Shown here: one piece after another, positions 54,087 through 62,123 of the stretch
How positions within the stretch are numbered: the first letter of the stretch is position 1
How the letters are laid out: the number at the start of each line of letters is the position of its first letter
Assembly: GCF_030284385.1 (NCBI RefSeq)
Contig: NZ_CP127221.1
Span: 744,001-808,000 of the forward strand
Source of the DNA: Altererythrobacter rubellus
GTDB taxonomy: Bacteria > Pseudomonadota > Alphaproteobacteria > Sphingomonadales > Sphingomonadaceae
Direction of reading: 5' to 3'
Length of the DNA: 64,000 nt
Program-made: the position numbers and the translations under genes
The notes under the pieces: model-generated
Told to the model about the DNA's origin: nothing
What the model saw: the letters and a program-made list of their open reading frames with translations, nothing else
Database searches by the model: none

Positions 54087-54320
54087 TCACAAATCCACCC
54101 CGCTGGCGATCGCTTCCAGCTTTTTGATGCGTTCTTTAAGGTCCGCAATCTCAATCCGTGCTGCGCTATTGCCTACACCCCCTTCGATTTCACCAGAGGC
54201 GCTGTCGAGCTCTCGCTGCTTCAGCGCAAGCCAGCCATGCCAGGCCTTTAGCAATGCAAATGCTACGACACACAAGCCGACTATAGATGCTGCGGCAATG
54301 ATTATTGTTGGCTCAAACAT
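54087..54320 (-). CDS. PspB-like small membrane coiled-coil protein 3
   Basis: A 77-residue protein with an N-terminal membrane helix (about residues 6-28), a charged linker and a short C-terminal coil, ADLKERIKKLEAIASG. This resembles the ends of the two upstream small proteins (LRERVKVLERI and LEDRVQVLERI), and I treat them as diverged paralogues of PspB. No function beyond envelope stress is suggested by context. Confidence 0.72.
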   Translation of the reverse strand: MFEPTIIIAAASIVGLCVVAFALLKAWHGWLALKQRELDSASGEIEGGVGNSAARIEIADLKERIKKLEAIASGVDL

Positions 54321-54349
54321 TCCCTCATATCCTCCGTAAACTTGTGGCC

Positions 54350-54616
54350 CTATCCGTCCTGTTTATCCGGCTTGCTGCGCAAGCTTTCGATTTCGTCTGC
54401 TATGGCGCGCGCTTCGCGGCCATCCACTGTAATTCTTTCAAGTACTTTCACGCGTTCACGCAGGTTTTCGATCTCGCGTTGCGCCTCTTCATCGCGCGCA
54501 ATTGCATTGGTTTCGCTTTGCCCGTTCGGGCGGCCGCTATTGCGATTGCGAGAGCGCATTACCCCTGCAACTGCACTGATCAGCACAATCAGAACAACGG
54601 CGGTTGCCCAGCTCAT
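54350..54616 (-). CDS. PspB-like small membrane coiled-coil protein 2
   Basis: An 88-residue protein with a membrane helix (about residues 4-20) at the N-terminus, then an acidic/basic helix EEAQREIENLRERVKVLERI with a following DGREARAIADEIESL. Its ERITVDG patch is nearly identical to ERIATDG in the next gene upstream. It overlaps that gene by 4 bases. Confidence 0.75.
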   Translation of the reverse strand: MSWATAVVLIVLISAVAGVMRSRNRNSGRPNGQSETNAIARDEEAQREIENLRERVKVLERITVDGREARAIADEIESLRSKPDKQDG

Positions 54617-54918
54617 CGAACGGCCTCCCTGTTGTTCGTTGTATCGGCAGTCAGATCGTCGATTTCTTGCAAATCGCGCAGGCTTTCGATCTGCAGCGCC
54701 AGATCCTGCTTGCCGTCAGTTGCAATGCGCTCAAGCACTTGGACACGATCTTCAAGGCGTTGCACTTGACTGGCATATTGTGCCGCTTTTTCAGCGGTAT
54801 GTTCCGCAGTCGTGCTGATTTGCATCTGAGCCACTTTCTCTTTGTGCTTTGCCCAGATCGCCACCATCGGGATGGTGCAACCGAATATAATCGCGACTAT
54901 TGGAATTAACTCACCCAT
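54613..54918 (-). CDS. PspB-like small membrane coiled-coil protein 1
   Basis: A 101-residue protein: a membrane helix at about residues 4-22 with IPMVAIWAKHKEK, then a coiled coil with LEDRVQVLERIATDGKQ. The layout (TM helix, KHxxK-type border, coiled coil with DRV..LERI) is that of PspB, which has about 75-100 residues. It lies 24 bases after pspC. Confidence 0.77.
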   Translation of the reverse strand: MGELIPIVAIIFGCTIPMVAIWAKHKEKVAQMQISTTAEHTAEKAAQYASQVQRLEDRVQVLERIATDGKQDLALQIESLRDLQEIDDLTADTTNNREAVR

Positions 54919-54942
54919 TGTCGTGTTCCTTCCCTTTTGGTC

Positions 54943-55320
54943 TTAGCGCAGGCGCTCGATCTCAGCGGTTAGCCGCGGATTGCTGCTGACGTAGTGATGC
55001 TCGACCTCAGCCAGGCGGCGATCCACATCGCGGAAGCGTGCGCGGATTTCGCGCGCGGTGCGCTTCGGGCTCTGCCGTACGCGCTGCCAGTACTGTTGTT
55101 CTTCCTTGTCGACATAAAGGTGCGGCGGCTTCTTGCTGAGTAGCATGCCGGCAATGAAATAAGCCGGAAGCAAGATAGGTGCGACAGTGAAGAGCAAAAC
55201 AAGGAAACCCAGACGCACCCACAGCGCGTTGACCCCGGTGTAGTCAGCGATGCCGGAGCAAACGCCCATCAGCTTCGCGTTGTGCTTGTCGCGGTAAAGG
55301 GTTGTGCGGGGGCTATTCAC
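54943..55320 (-). CDS. pspC: PspC-domain envelope stress protein
   Basis: A 125-residue protein with the PspC domain (RDKHNAKLMGVCSGIADYTGVNALWVRLGFL, core KLMGVCSGIADYTGV) containing one membrane helix (about 33-60), then a cytoplasmic helical end with RFRDVDRRLAEVEHHYVS and a final RLTAEIERLR. With PspB it senses envelope stress and, in E. coli, controls PspA binding to PspF. It overlaps pspB by 4 bases. Confidence 0.92.
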   Translation of the reverse strand: MNSPRTTLYRDKHNAKLMGVCSGIADYTGVNALWVRLGFLVLLFTVAPILLPAYFIAGMLLSKKPPHLYVDKEEQQYWQRVRQSPKRTAREIRARFRDVDRRLAEVEHHYVSSNPRLTAEIERLR

Positions 55321-55616
55321 TTGGCGGTTCCTTTCTTCTCGGCGATCAGACGGTCCAGTTCGCGCAACTGCTGATTGTCAGCTTCCAGATTGGCTTGAAG
55401 GCGCTTGGGCTGGAATTCAGGATTGTCGCTCGCAACCAGGCGTTCGACCGTATCCATCCGGTCATCCAGCCTGCGGGCAAGCTGATAGAGTTCGTCCAGG
55501 AGCACTTCATCATCGGTGGTGATCGTCGCGGAGGTCTTCCACTTGGTGACGTAGTGCAGAATCAGCCACGGCAGGCCGATTAGAACCATTGGTAAAATTA
55601 CAAATTCCGGATCCAC
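55317..55616 (-). CDS. pspB: Phage shock protein B
   Basis: A 99-residue PspB: an N-terminal membrane helix (FVILPMVLIGLPWLILHYVT) and a cytoplasmic coil, DELYQLARRLDDRMDTVERL, with the LARRLDDRM...ERL pattern typical of the family. It is 3 bases after pspA and overlaps pspC. In E. coli it acts with PspC in the inner membrane to release PspF from PspA. Confidence 0.9.
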   Translation of the reverse strand: MDPEFVILPMVLIGLPWLILHYVTKWKTSATITTDDEVLLDELYQLARRLDDRMDTVERLVASDNPEFQPKRLQANLEADNQQLRELDRLIAEKKGTAK

Positions 55617-55619
55617 GGC

Positions 55620-56312
55620 TTAAGCCCCTTTCTTGTCAGCGCTGTCTTTGCCCAGCGCTTTCTTCATCTGTTCCAATTCATCATCGATCGCGTCCGCGCC
55701 TGCGAGCGCTGCGATCTCATCCGACAGGCTTGGCGTACCGGACTGATCAGCAATGCTCAGCGCTTCGGCGCGGCCTTCGGCATAATCGACCCGGCGCTCC
55801 AACTGGTCGAAGCGCGAGATGGCTTCGTCTGTGCGTTCAGTGCTCATAACCGTGCGCAGCTTCACGCGGTTCTCAGCGCTTTCGAGACGAGCAGCAATTG
55901 CGGTCTGGCGGCTGCGGGCTTCGCGCAGGCGATGCTGCAATTTCTGAATATCTTCTTCGTAGGCCCGAAGCGCGTCATCCAATACGCCGATTTCCTGGCG
56001 CAGCTGGTCGCCCATATCGGCGGCTTTCTTCTTCTCGACCAAAGCTGCTCGAGCAAGATCCTCGCGATCCTTGCTCAGCGCCAACTGTGCCTTCTCGCCC
56101 CAGTCAGCTTGCAGCCGGTCCAGCTTCACCACGTGGCGGTGCATTTCCTTTTGATCAGCTATAGTGCGCGCCGCGCTGGCGCGAACTTCGACCAGCGTTT
56201 CCTCCATTTCGAGGATGATCATGCGGATCATCTTCGCTGGGTCGTCTGCCTTGTCCAGCATATCTGTAAAGTTAGCTGCGATGATATCGCGGGTACGGCT
56301 GAAAATGCCCAT
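55620..56312 (-). CDS. pspA: Phage shock protein A
   Basis: A 230-residue PspA/IM30 protein made of long helices, starting MGIFSRTRDIIAANFTDMLDKADD, the standard family N-terminus, and ending in GADAIDDELEQMKKAL, which is also typical. It binds stressed inner membrane as oligomers, and in the free form holds PspF inactive. The ATG 56312 has GGAG 8 bases upstream. The frame, however, stays open upstream to an ATG at 56555 that overlaps the previous gene's stop; see the separate entry. Confidence 0.95.
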   Translation of the reverse strand: MGIFSRTRDIIAANFTDMLDKADDPAKMIRMIILEMEETLVEVRASAARTIADQKEMHRHVVKLDRLQADWGEKAQLALSKDREDLARAALVEKKKAADMGDQLRQEIGVLDDALRAYEEDIQKLQHRLREARSRQTAIAARLESAENRVKLRTVMSTERTDEAISRFDQLERRVDYAEGRAEALSIADQSGTPSLSDEIAALAGADAIDDELEQMKKALGKDSADKKGA

Positions 56313-56555
56313 GAAGGCTGCTCCGTTGAAAAAATTCTCTTCAGTGTTCGAACGCCCAGTGCTCTGAGTGGAGGTTGGGCTCTGGCGCAGGCGTTCGATT
56401 TCTGCATCAAGCCGCGAGCGACGTTTCTGACGCTCAGGGGAAAGAGATTGGGCCGGAGAAGCGGCGCTGCGACTGGAATGCGCGCCGGCAGGTTTGCTCG
56501 CGGGGGGGACAGAGCTCTCCGGCCCAAAGGGGGTATTATTGTCAGGCTTGGTCAT
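56313..56555 (-). other. Possible N-terminal extension of PspA, in frame
   Basis: An 81-codon stretch in the same frame as pspA, with no stop, from ATG 56555 to the normal PspA start. The ATG overlaps the stop of the 52-residue leader ORF (ATGA), a layout used for translational coupling. The peptide is Pro/Ser-rich first, then has ERQKRRSRLDAEIERLRQ, whose end resembles the PspC tail. It may give a 311-residue PspA form beside the 230-residue one, or be untranslated. Confidence 0.5.
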
Positions 56556-56710
56556 GCCATCTCGACCAGCAGACCCGAAGCAACCGGAGTTGCTGAGACT
56601 GCAGGTGCGATATGCATTTGCGTGCTAAGCGCGACGAACAAAGTTATCGCTGCAATACTGGCGACAGAAGCCTTGCCAAGCTTGCTCTGGATGAATTCGC
56701 GATTGAACAT
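56552..56710 (-). CDS. Small exported or membrane leader protein of the psp operon
   Basis: A 52-residue protein with ATG 56710 preceded by AAGGGAG at good spacing. The N-terminus MFNREFIQSKLGKAS is basic, followed by a hydrophobic helix (VASIAAITLFVALS), and a small tail with APAVSATPVAS, which could be a signal peptidase site. It starts about 23 bases after the predicted sigma-54 start site, so it is the first gene of the psp transcript. I do not recognise a family. The longer frame from 57019 lies antisense to pspF and is rejected. Confidence 0.7.
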   Translation of the reverse strand: MFNREFIQSKLGKASVASIAAITLFVALSTQMHIAPAVSATPVASGLLVEMA

Positions 56711-56744
56711 TTTTCTAAACTCCCTTGCGGTATGTTCAGTAAGT

Positions 56745-56760
56745 AACAAGGGCTGTGCCA
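56745..56760 (-). promoter_or_regulatory. Predicted sigma-54 (-24/-12) promoter of the psp operon
   Basis: Read leftward, the box TGGCACAGCCCTTGTT matches the sigma-54 pattern TGGCAC-N5-TTGC with one change (GT for GC at -12). Spacing is exact. It lies upstream of the leader ORF and between it and pspF, which encodes the needed sigma-54 activator. The 60 bases upstream are very AT-rich, suited for IHF and PspF sites. Confidence 0.8.
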
Positions 56761-56872
56761 AACTTGTAAAATATATATAAAACAATGGTTTGAGTAATTT
56801 TTCTAAGTCACTGTTTGGTTTCGATTGCCAAAGATTGGGAATTTTCACTATAGGTTGGTCAAGAGACCGAAA

Positions 56873-57934
56873 TTGGAACGCGAAAATCAATCTATTGGCC
56901 AATCTGGCGCCTTTCTCGACGCGGTAGAGCGCGCCTCGCGTGCGGCCCCGATGGATCGTCCCGTTCTCGTAATAGGCGAACGCGGCACCGGCAAAGAGCT
57001 CATCGCAGAGCGCCTCCACCGCTTGTCACCAAGATGGGGCGAGCCGCTCGTCACCATGAACTGCGCCGCATTGCCAGAGACGCTGATCGAAGCCGAGCTT
57101 TTCGGCCACGAAGCGGGGGCTTTCACAGGGGCTACCAAAGCGCGGGTCGGAAGGTTTGAGGAAGCCCACAAAGGTACCCTATTTCTCGACGAACTGGGCA
57201 CTTTGTCGATGGGCGCGCAAGAGCGGCTGCTGCGCGCGGTTGAATATGGCGAAGTAACGCGCATTGGATCGTCGCGTCCAGTTCGCGTCGATGTTCGGAT
57301 TGTTGCAGCCACAAATGACAATCTGCCCGCACTGGCGGAGCAAGGCGAGTTTCGCGCTGACTTGCTGGACCGTCTGAGCTTTGAAGTGATTACTTTGCCT
57401 CCGCTCCGTGTGCGCGAAGGCGATGTGGATGTTCTGGCAGATTACTTCGGGCGGCGCATGGCGGCCGAATTGCAGTGGGATGCGTGGCCAGGATTTGCTG
57501 ATCACGTTCGACGGGAACTTGATGAATATGCCTGGCCGGGCAACGTCCGCGAGCTTCGCAATGTGGTTGAACGCGCGGTTTATCGCTGGGACAATTGGCG
57601 CGAAGCGATTGCGCATGTCCAGTTTGATCCTTTCGATAGTCCGTGGAAGCCGTTTGTGCCAAGCCACCGCAAACCGGGCAGCCCTATGGCAGCGCTTGCG
57701 AAGGTGTCGTCGGATGGAATGGCACCTCAATCTCCTGCCGCCGCCGATCTGGAGAATGTCGATGATCTGCGCGCCGCGGTGGATGCGCACGAGCGCTCGA
57801 TAGTCGAGCACGCATTAGGCAAGCACCGCTGGAACCAACGCCAGACCGCAAAGGCGCTTGGACTGACTTATGATCAGTTACGTCATTGCATCAAGAAGCA
57901 CGGGTTAATGCAAGAGCAGAGCGAAGATGGTTAA
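56873..57934 (+). CDS. pspF: PspF-type sigma-54 activator
   Basis: A AAA+ activator of about 353 residues with no N-terminal receiver domain, as in PspF. From TTG 56873 (AAGAGA 6 bases upstream) Walker A GERGTGKE is at 35-42, the sigma-54-contacting GAFTGA at 82-87, LFLDELG the Walker B, and WPGNVRELRNVVERAVY follows; a Fis-type helix-turn-helix (NQRQTAKALGLTYDQLR) ends it. Upstream TTG 56825 is another possible start. It would activate the divergent psp operon and be inhibited by PspA. Confidence 0.93.
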   Translation: MERENQSIGQSGAFLDAVERASRAAPMDRPVLVIGERGTGKELIAERLHRLSPRWGEPLVTMNCAALPETLIEAELFGHEAGAFTGATKARVGRFEEAHKGTLFLDELGTLSMGAQERLLRAVEYGEVTRIGSSRPVRVDVRIVAATNDNLPALAEQGEFRADLLDRLSFEVITLPPLRVREGDVDVLADYFGRRMAAELQWDAWPGFADHVRRELDEYAWPGNVRELRNVVERAVYRWDNWREAIAHVQFDPFDSPWKPFVPSHRKPGSPMAALAKVSSDGMAPQSPAAADLENVDDLRAAVDAHERSIVEHALGKHRWNQRQTAKALGLTYDQLRHCIKKHGLMQEQSEDG

Positions 57935-58044
57935 GCTCGGTTAGAGCTAATTGATAATCAAACTGCTTAAGCGGGCTTTTGCCTTTCACGGGGCAAATCC
58001 GATTTGCGCCGGATCGGGCGTGACTGATTGGGGCCTTGGCGAAC

Positions 58045-58914
58045 ATGAAATTGAGCAAGAGATTTGCAACCGCAACTGCCGCGATATGCGCGATGGCAGC
58101 GGGGTCTCCGCTGTTGGCAAACCATTCCTGGAGCACTTATCACTGGGTCCGGACCAGCAATGAGATCACGGTTCCCGTAATAGACAATACCACCGGCATC
58201 TGGGCCCAGCGCAACCATACGGGGATTGCGGTCGCTGACTGGAATGTTTCGCCATATATCGAAGCGCCATTGGTTCGAGGGAATGCCGATCCCGCTTGCG
58301 CGATCGTGCGCGACGAGATCAATGTCTGCAATGATGACTACGGTTCTGTCGGCTGGCTCGGTCTCGCCCGCATTACTATCTCCAGCGGTCACATCACTGG
58401 CGGGGCAACGCTGCTCAACGATTACTATTTCAATCAGGATCGCTACAACAACGACACCTGGCGCCAATTGGTGACGTGTCAGTAGATCGGTCATGACTAT
58501 GGGCTTGGTCACCAGAACGAGAATTTCAGCACGGATGTGACCACATCGTGCATGGAGTATACCAGCCAGCCGGCGGGCAATGAAGGCCCCGATGCACATG
58601 ACTACGAACAGTTGGCGCTGATCTATGCGCATAGTGAAGGCGGAGACACCGGTGACGGCGGCGGCGGAAAGCCTGGAAAGGGCGGTGGCAATGGCGGCGG
58701 TAAAGGCGGCGGTAAAGGCGGCGGTAAAGGCAAGAAGTTTGGTCTGGGAAATACCCCAAAGGACTGGGGGCGCCCGACCGACTATGATGGCGATGGTCGT
58801 CCCAACGTTTTCGTCCGCGAGATGGATGGCGCGCTTGTAGTGACGCATGTCACCTGGGCCATCGGTGAAGGTCCGCAGGGCGGCGATCACCATCACGATG
58901 GTGAACACCACTAA
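58045..58914 (+). pseudogene. Exported zincin-like protein gene, broken by an amber codon
   Basis: The frame from ATG 58045 encodes a signal peptide (ending near SPLLANHS) and 146 codons, then TAG at 58483-58485, then 142 further codons in the same frame to 58914. The residues around the stop, Q-stop-IGHDYGLGH, align to the zinc-protease motif HExxHxxGxxH, the stop falling exactly at the Glu; the first His is Gln. After it come TSCMEYT, a Gly/Lys repeat and a His-rich end (GGDHHHDGEHH). GAG to TAG would be a single-base change. The unbroken downstream frame suggests a recent mutation, sequencing error or read-through. Upstream, 57935-58044 holds no gene. Confidence 0.75.
58693..58728 (+). repeat. 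Three tandem 12-base GGCGGCGGTAAA units
   Basis: Three perfect copies of GGCGGCGGTAAA encoding GGGK in the broken protease-like gene, with partial copies on both sides. It forms a glycine-lysine linker before a C-terminal region with DYDGDGRPN, a dockerin- or calcium-like loop. Slippage could vary its number. Confidence 0.9.
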
Positions 58915-58942
58915 TTTCTCATTCCAAGGTTCGGTACCTGAG

Positions 58943-58977
58943 GGGGCTGGCCGTAGGGCTGGCCCCTTTTATTTTTT
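58943..58977 (+). terminator. Rho-independent terminator after the protease-like gene
   Basis: Stem GGGGCTGGCC (58943-58952) with GGCTGGCCCC (58957-58966), two G-T pairs, a 4-base loop and a TTTTATTTTTT tract. It separates the broken gene from the rimP-nusA operon. The remaining bases to 59131 probably contain the rimP promoter. Confidence 0.88.
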
Positions 58978-59131
58978 GAGCCGCCATATCGTTTGCCGCT
59001 TGCAATGCGGGCAACCCGCGCCTATCTGCTTCTCATCCCGACATTGTCGATACAAAGTTGTGATGCTGGCGCCGCAAGGGGCCGGCCCCAATCATCTATT
59101 GTCGGCAAGTTGATGACCAATTGGAGCACAG

Positions 59132-59692
59132 ATGGCGAATGTAGCGCGCCTTATTGAGATTATCGAACCCGAGGCGAAATCCCTCGGCTTTGATCTCGTG
59201 CGCGTGAAGATGATGCCATCGGAAGCCGGCGATGGCGCACAAGCGCTTCAGATCATGGCGGAGGACCCGGCGACGGGACAGCTGATCATTGAACAATGCG
59301 CGGCTCTGTCGCGCGCGGTGTCTGCCAAGATGGACGAGTGCGAAGAGGCCGGCGAAACCCTGATCGAAGGTGCGTATCACCTGGAGGTCAGCTCGCCAGG
59401 TATCGACCGCCCTCTGACCCGGGCCAAGGATTACGCCAATTGGACCGGGCACGAAGCCAAGGTCTCATTGACCAAGGATTGGGATGGCCAGCGCAATTTG
59501 CGCGGTATCCTGAAAGGTATCGAAGGTGACACAGTCACTATCGATGACAAGAAGGCGGGAGAGGTTTCCTACCCGCTCGAAATGGTTCATTCAGCGAAGC
59601 TTGTCTTGACCGACGAGTTGATCGCCGCCACCCAGCCGCTCGATACGAGCGGCGCTGAAGACATAGTTGAAGAAGAAGAGGCTCAAGACTGA
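59132..59692 (+). CDS. rimP: Ribosome maturation factor RimP
   Basis: A 186-residue RimP, needed for 30S subunit assembly. The N-terminal domain has IIEPEAKSLGFDLVRVKMM, the C-terminal SH3-like domain follows GAYHLEVSSPGIDRPLTRAKDY, a hallmark of the family (core VSSPGIDRPLT). It is the first gene of the conserved rimP-nusA-ylxR-infB operon and overlaps nusA by one base. Confidence 0.96.
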   Translation: MANVARLIEIIEPEAKSLGFDLVRVKMMPSEAGDGAQALQIMAEDPATGQLIIEQCAALSRAVSAKMDECEEAGETLIEGAYHLEVSSPGIDRPLTRAKDYANWTGHEAKVSLTKDWDGQRNLRGILKGIEGDTVTIDDKKAGEVSYPLEMVHSAKLVLTDELIAATQPLDTSGAEDIVEEEEAQD

Positions 59693-61353
59693 TGGCCACG
59701 GCAATTTCTGCGAATAAAGCTGAACTGCTTGCGATTGCGAATGCGGTCGCTTCGGAAAAGATGATCGACAAGACGATCGTTATCGAAGCGATGGAAGAAG
59801 CGATCCAGAAAAGCGCACGCAACCGCTATGGTGCGGAAAACGATATTCGCGCTAAGCTTGACCCGCAAACCGGCGATTTGCGCCTTTGGCGTGTGGTTGA
59901 AGTGGTTGAAGAAGTCGAAGATTACTTCAAGCAGGTTGATCTGAAAGCGGCTCAGAAGCTTCAGGATGATGCCAAGATCGGTGACTTCATCGTTGATCCG
60001 CTGCCGCCGGTCGACCTGGGCCGCATTGACGCGCAGAGCGCCAAACAAGTGATCTTCCAGAAGGTTCGCGATGCCGAGCGTGAGCGCCAGTATGAAGAGT
60101 TCAAGGACCGCGCAAACGAAGTGATCACCGGGGTGATCAAGTCGGTTGAGTTTGGTCACGTGATCGTGAACCTTGGCCGCGCAGAAGGCGTTATCCGTCG
60201 CGACCAACAGATTCCGCGTGAAGCGGCCCGTGTGGGTGAGCGCATCCGCGCGATCATTACCAAGGTTGAACGCAACAATCGCGGCCAACAGATTTTCCTC
60301 AGTCGCGCCCACCCTGACTTCATGCGCAAACTATTCGCGCAGGAAGTACCTGAAATCTACGATGGCATTATCGAGATCAAGGCAGCTGCGCGCGATCCGG
60401 GCAGCCGCGCCAAGATCGGTGTGATCAGCCACGACAGCTCGATCGATCCGGTTGGCGCCTGCGTTGGTATGAAAGGCAGCCGCGTTCAGGCCGTTGTCCA
60501 GGAACTGCAGGGCGAAAAGATCGACATTATTCCGTGGTCGGAAGACACAGCGACGTTTGTCGTGAACGCCTTGCAGCCTGCAACGGTGTCCCGCGTGGTT
60601 CTGGACGAAGAGGAAGGCCGCATCGAAGTTGTCGTGCCCGATGATCAGCTTTCGCTCGCCATCGGTCGCCGCGGTCAGAATGTGCGCCTCGCTAGCCAGC
60701 TCACGGGTCACCAGATTGACATCATGACCGAGGAAGAGGCTTCAGAAAAGCGCAGCAAGGAATTTGCTGAGCGTTCGAAGATGTTCGAAGAAGAACTCGA
60801 CGTCGATGAAACTCTCTCTCAGCTGTTGGTTGCCGAAGGTTTCGCGGAGCTGGACGAAGTCGCATATGTCGAACTCGCCGAACTGGCATCAATCGAAGGC
60901 TTTGATGAAGAGCTGGGCGAGGAACTGCAAAACCGCGCCAAGGAAGCGCTGGAACGCCACGAAGAAGCTGCGCGAACAGAACGCCGAGAGCTTGGCGTGG
61001 AAGATGATCTGGCAGAAATTCCGCATCTCTCTGAGTTTATGCTGGTGACACTCGGCAAAGCGGGCATCAAGACGCTCGACGATCTGGCAGACTTGGCAAC
61101 TGACGAACTGATCGCGAAGAAGCGTGAAGCGCCGCGCCGTCGCAACAATGCGGATGGCCCTCCGATGCGTCGTCCGTCGGTCCGCGAGCAGGACAAAGGC
61201 GGCGTGTTGGGCGAATACGGTCTAACCGAAGAGCAAGGCAATGAGATCATCATGGCCGCGCGCGCACACTGGTTTGAAGATGAAGAGGAAGCTCCGGCAA
61301 CTGCCGCAGCCCCCGACACGCAGGAGGCCGCCGATGCGGACTCCACCCAATGA
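59692..61353 (+). CDS. nusA: Transcription termination/antitermination factor NusA
   Basis: A 553-residue NusA. It has the N-terminal RNA polymerase-binding domain (residues 1-135), an S1 domain (VITGVIKSVEFGHVIVNLGR, core), KH1 with GSRAKIGVISHDSSIDPVGACVGMKG-type sequence (core DPVGACVGMKG), and KH2 with SLAIGRRGQNVRLASQLTG. C-terminal HhH-like repeats follow, and an acidic tail beyond residue 450. It acts in pausing, termination and antitermination. Confidence 0.97.
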   Translation: MATAISANKAELLAIANAVASEKMIDKTIVIEAMEEAIQKSARNRYGAENDIRAKLDPQTGDLRLWRVVEVVEEVEDYFKQVDLKAAQKLQDDAKIGDFIVDPLPPVDLGRIDAQSAKQVIFQKVRDAERERQYEEFKDRANEVITGVIKSVEFGHVIVNLGRAEGVIRRDQQIPREAARVGERIRAIITKVERNNRGQQIFLSRAHPDFMRKLFAQEVPEIYDGIIEIKAAARDPGSRAKIGVISHDSSIDPVGACVGMKGSRVQAVVQELQGEKIDIIPWSEDTATFVVNALQPATVSRVVLDEEEGRIEVVVPDDQLSLAIGRRGQNVRLASQLTGHQIDIMTEEEASEKRSKEFAERSKMFEEELDVDETLSQLLVAEGFAELDEVAYVELAELASIEGFDEELGEELQNRAKEALERHEEAARTERRELGVEDDLAEIPHLSEFMLVTLGKAGIKTLDDLADLATDELIAKKREAPRRRNNADGPPMRRPSVREQDKGGVLGEYGLTEEQGNEIIMAARAHWFEDEEEAPATAAAPDTQEAADADSTQ

Positions 61354-62107
61354 GCGCGTAAGCTCCGACATCGCTAAGAAGCCGCGGCATCGTAAATCGA
61401 TGCGCGGCGAAGCTTGCGCAACCAAGACGGCGAATCCAGGGCCAGAGCGCAGATGCATTTTGACCGGTGCACACGCACCGCGTGACAGCTTGTTGCGATT
61501 GGCGATATCTCCCGACGGGCTCGTTCTGCCCGATCCACACGCGAAGGCCCCCGGGCGCGGCGCGTGGATCGGTGTTTCGCGCCCTGAGCTTGAAACCGCG
61601 CTTGCCAAGGGCCAGCTCAAAGGCGCTCTGGCGCGTGCGTTCAAAGGCGCTAAGCTGGAACTTCCCGCTGACTTGCCTGATCTGGTGCAACATGCGCTGA
61701 CAAAGGCGTTGTTGGATCGGTTGGGCCTTGAGCTGCGCGCCGGAAATGTTGTGCTTGGCACGTCACGGATCGATGAACAGGCGCGAAGCGGGCGCGCGGA
61801 ATTGCTCTTGCATGCTTCGGATGCCAGCGAAGACGGGCGCAAGAAACTTGATCAGGCATGGCGCGTGGGGCGCGATACAGAAGGTAGCGGCGAACGGGGA
61901 ACCGTGTTGCCACTAGACCGGGCGGCTTTGTCTGTGGCATTGGGCCGCGAGAATGTCGTCCACCTAGCGCTTTGCAATGGCGCTGCAGCGGGACGGGTCG
62001 AAGGGGCTTTGGCGCGGCTGCTGCAATATCTGGAGGGCACTTTGCCTTCCGAAACTGATGGCGATCGGGCCTCTCCGGGTCGCCAGGACGAAGAATTGAA
62101 TGTGTGA
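61334..62107 (+). CDS. ylxR: YlxR/DUF448 RNA-binding protein
   Basis: A 257-residue protein: N-terminal YlxR (DUF448) with RRCILTGAHAPRDSLLRLAISPDG (core RRCILTGA) and GRGAWI, and a C-terminal L7Ae-like domain with LPLDRAALSVALGRENVVHLAL. The start at ATG 61334 has AGGAGG 7 bases upstream and overlaps nusA by 20 bases; ATG 61400 is a weaker option. YlxR is a nucleoid- or RNA-binding protein of the nusA operon in many bacteria. Confidence 0.9.
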   Translation: MRTPPNERVSSDIAKKPRHRKSMRGEACATKTANPGPERRCILTGAHAPRDSLLRLAISPDGLVLPDPHAKAPGRGAWIGVSRPELETALAKGQLKGALARAFKGAKLELPADLPDLVQHALTKALLDRLGLELRAGNVVLGTSRIDEQARSGRAELLLHASDASEDGRKKLDQAWRVGRDTEGSGERGTVLPLDRAALSVALGRENVVHLALCNGAAAGRVEGALARLLQYLEGTLPSETDGDRASPGRQDEELNV

Positions 62108-62123
62108 AGGACGCAATAGCTAG

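Noticed and set aside
56711..57019. Extension of the 52-residue leader ORF upstream to 57019
   Set aside because: It would run antisense through pspF and across the sigma-54 promoter; the RBS-supported ATG is at 56710.
58693..58728. Tandem repeats as CRISPR-like array
   Set aside because: Units of 12 bases without spacers encode a GGGK linker; no cas genes.
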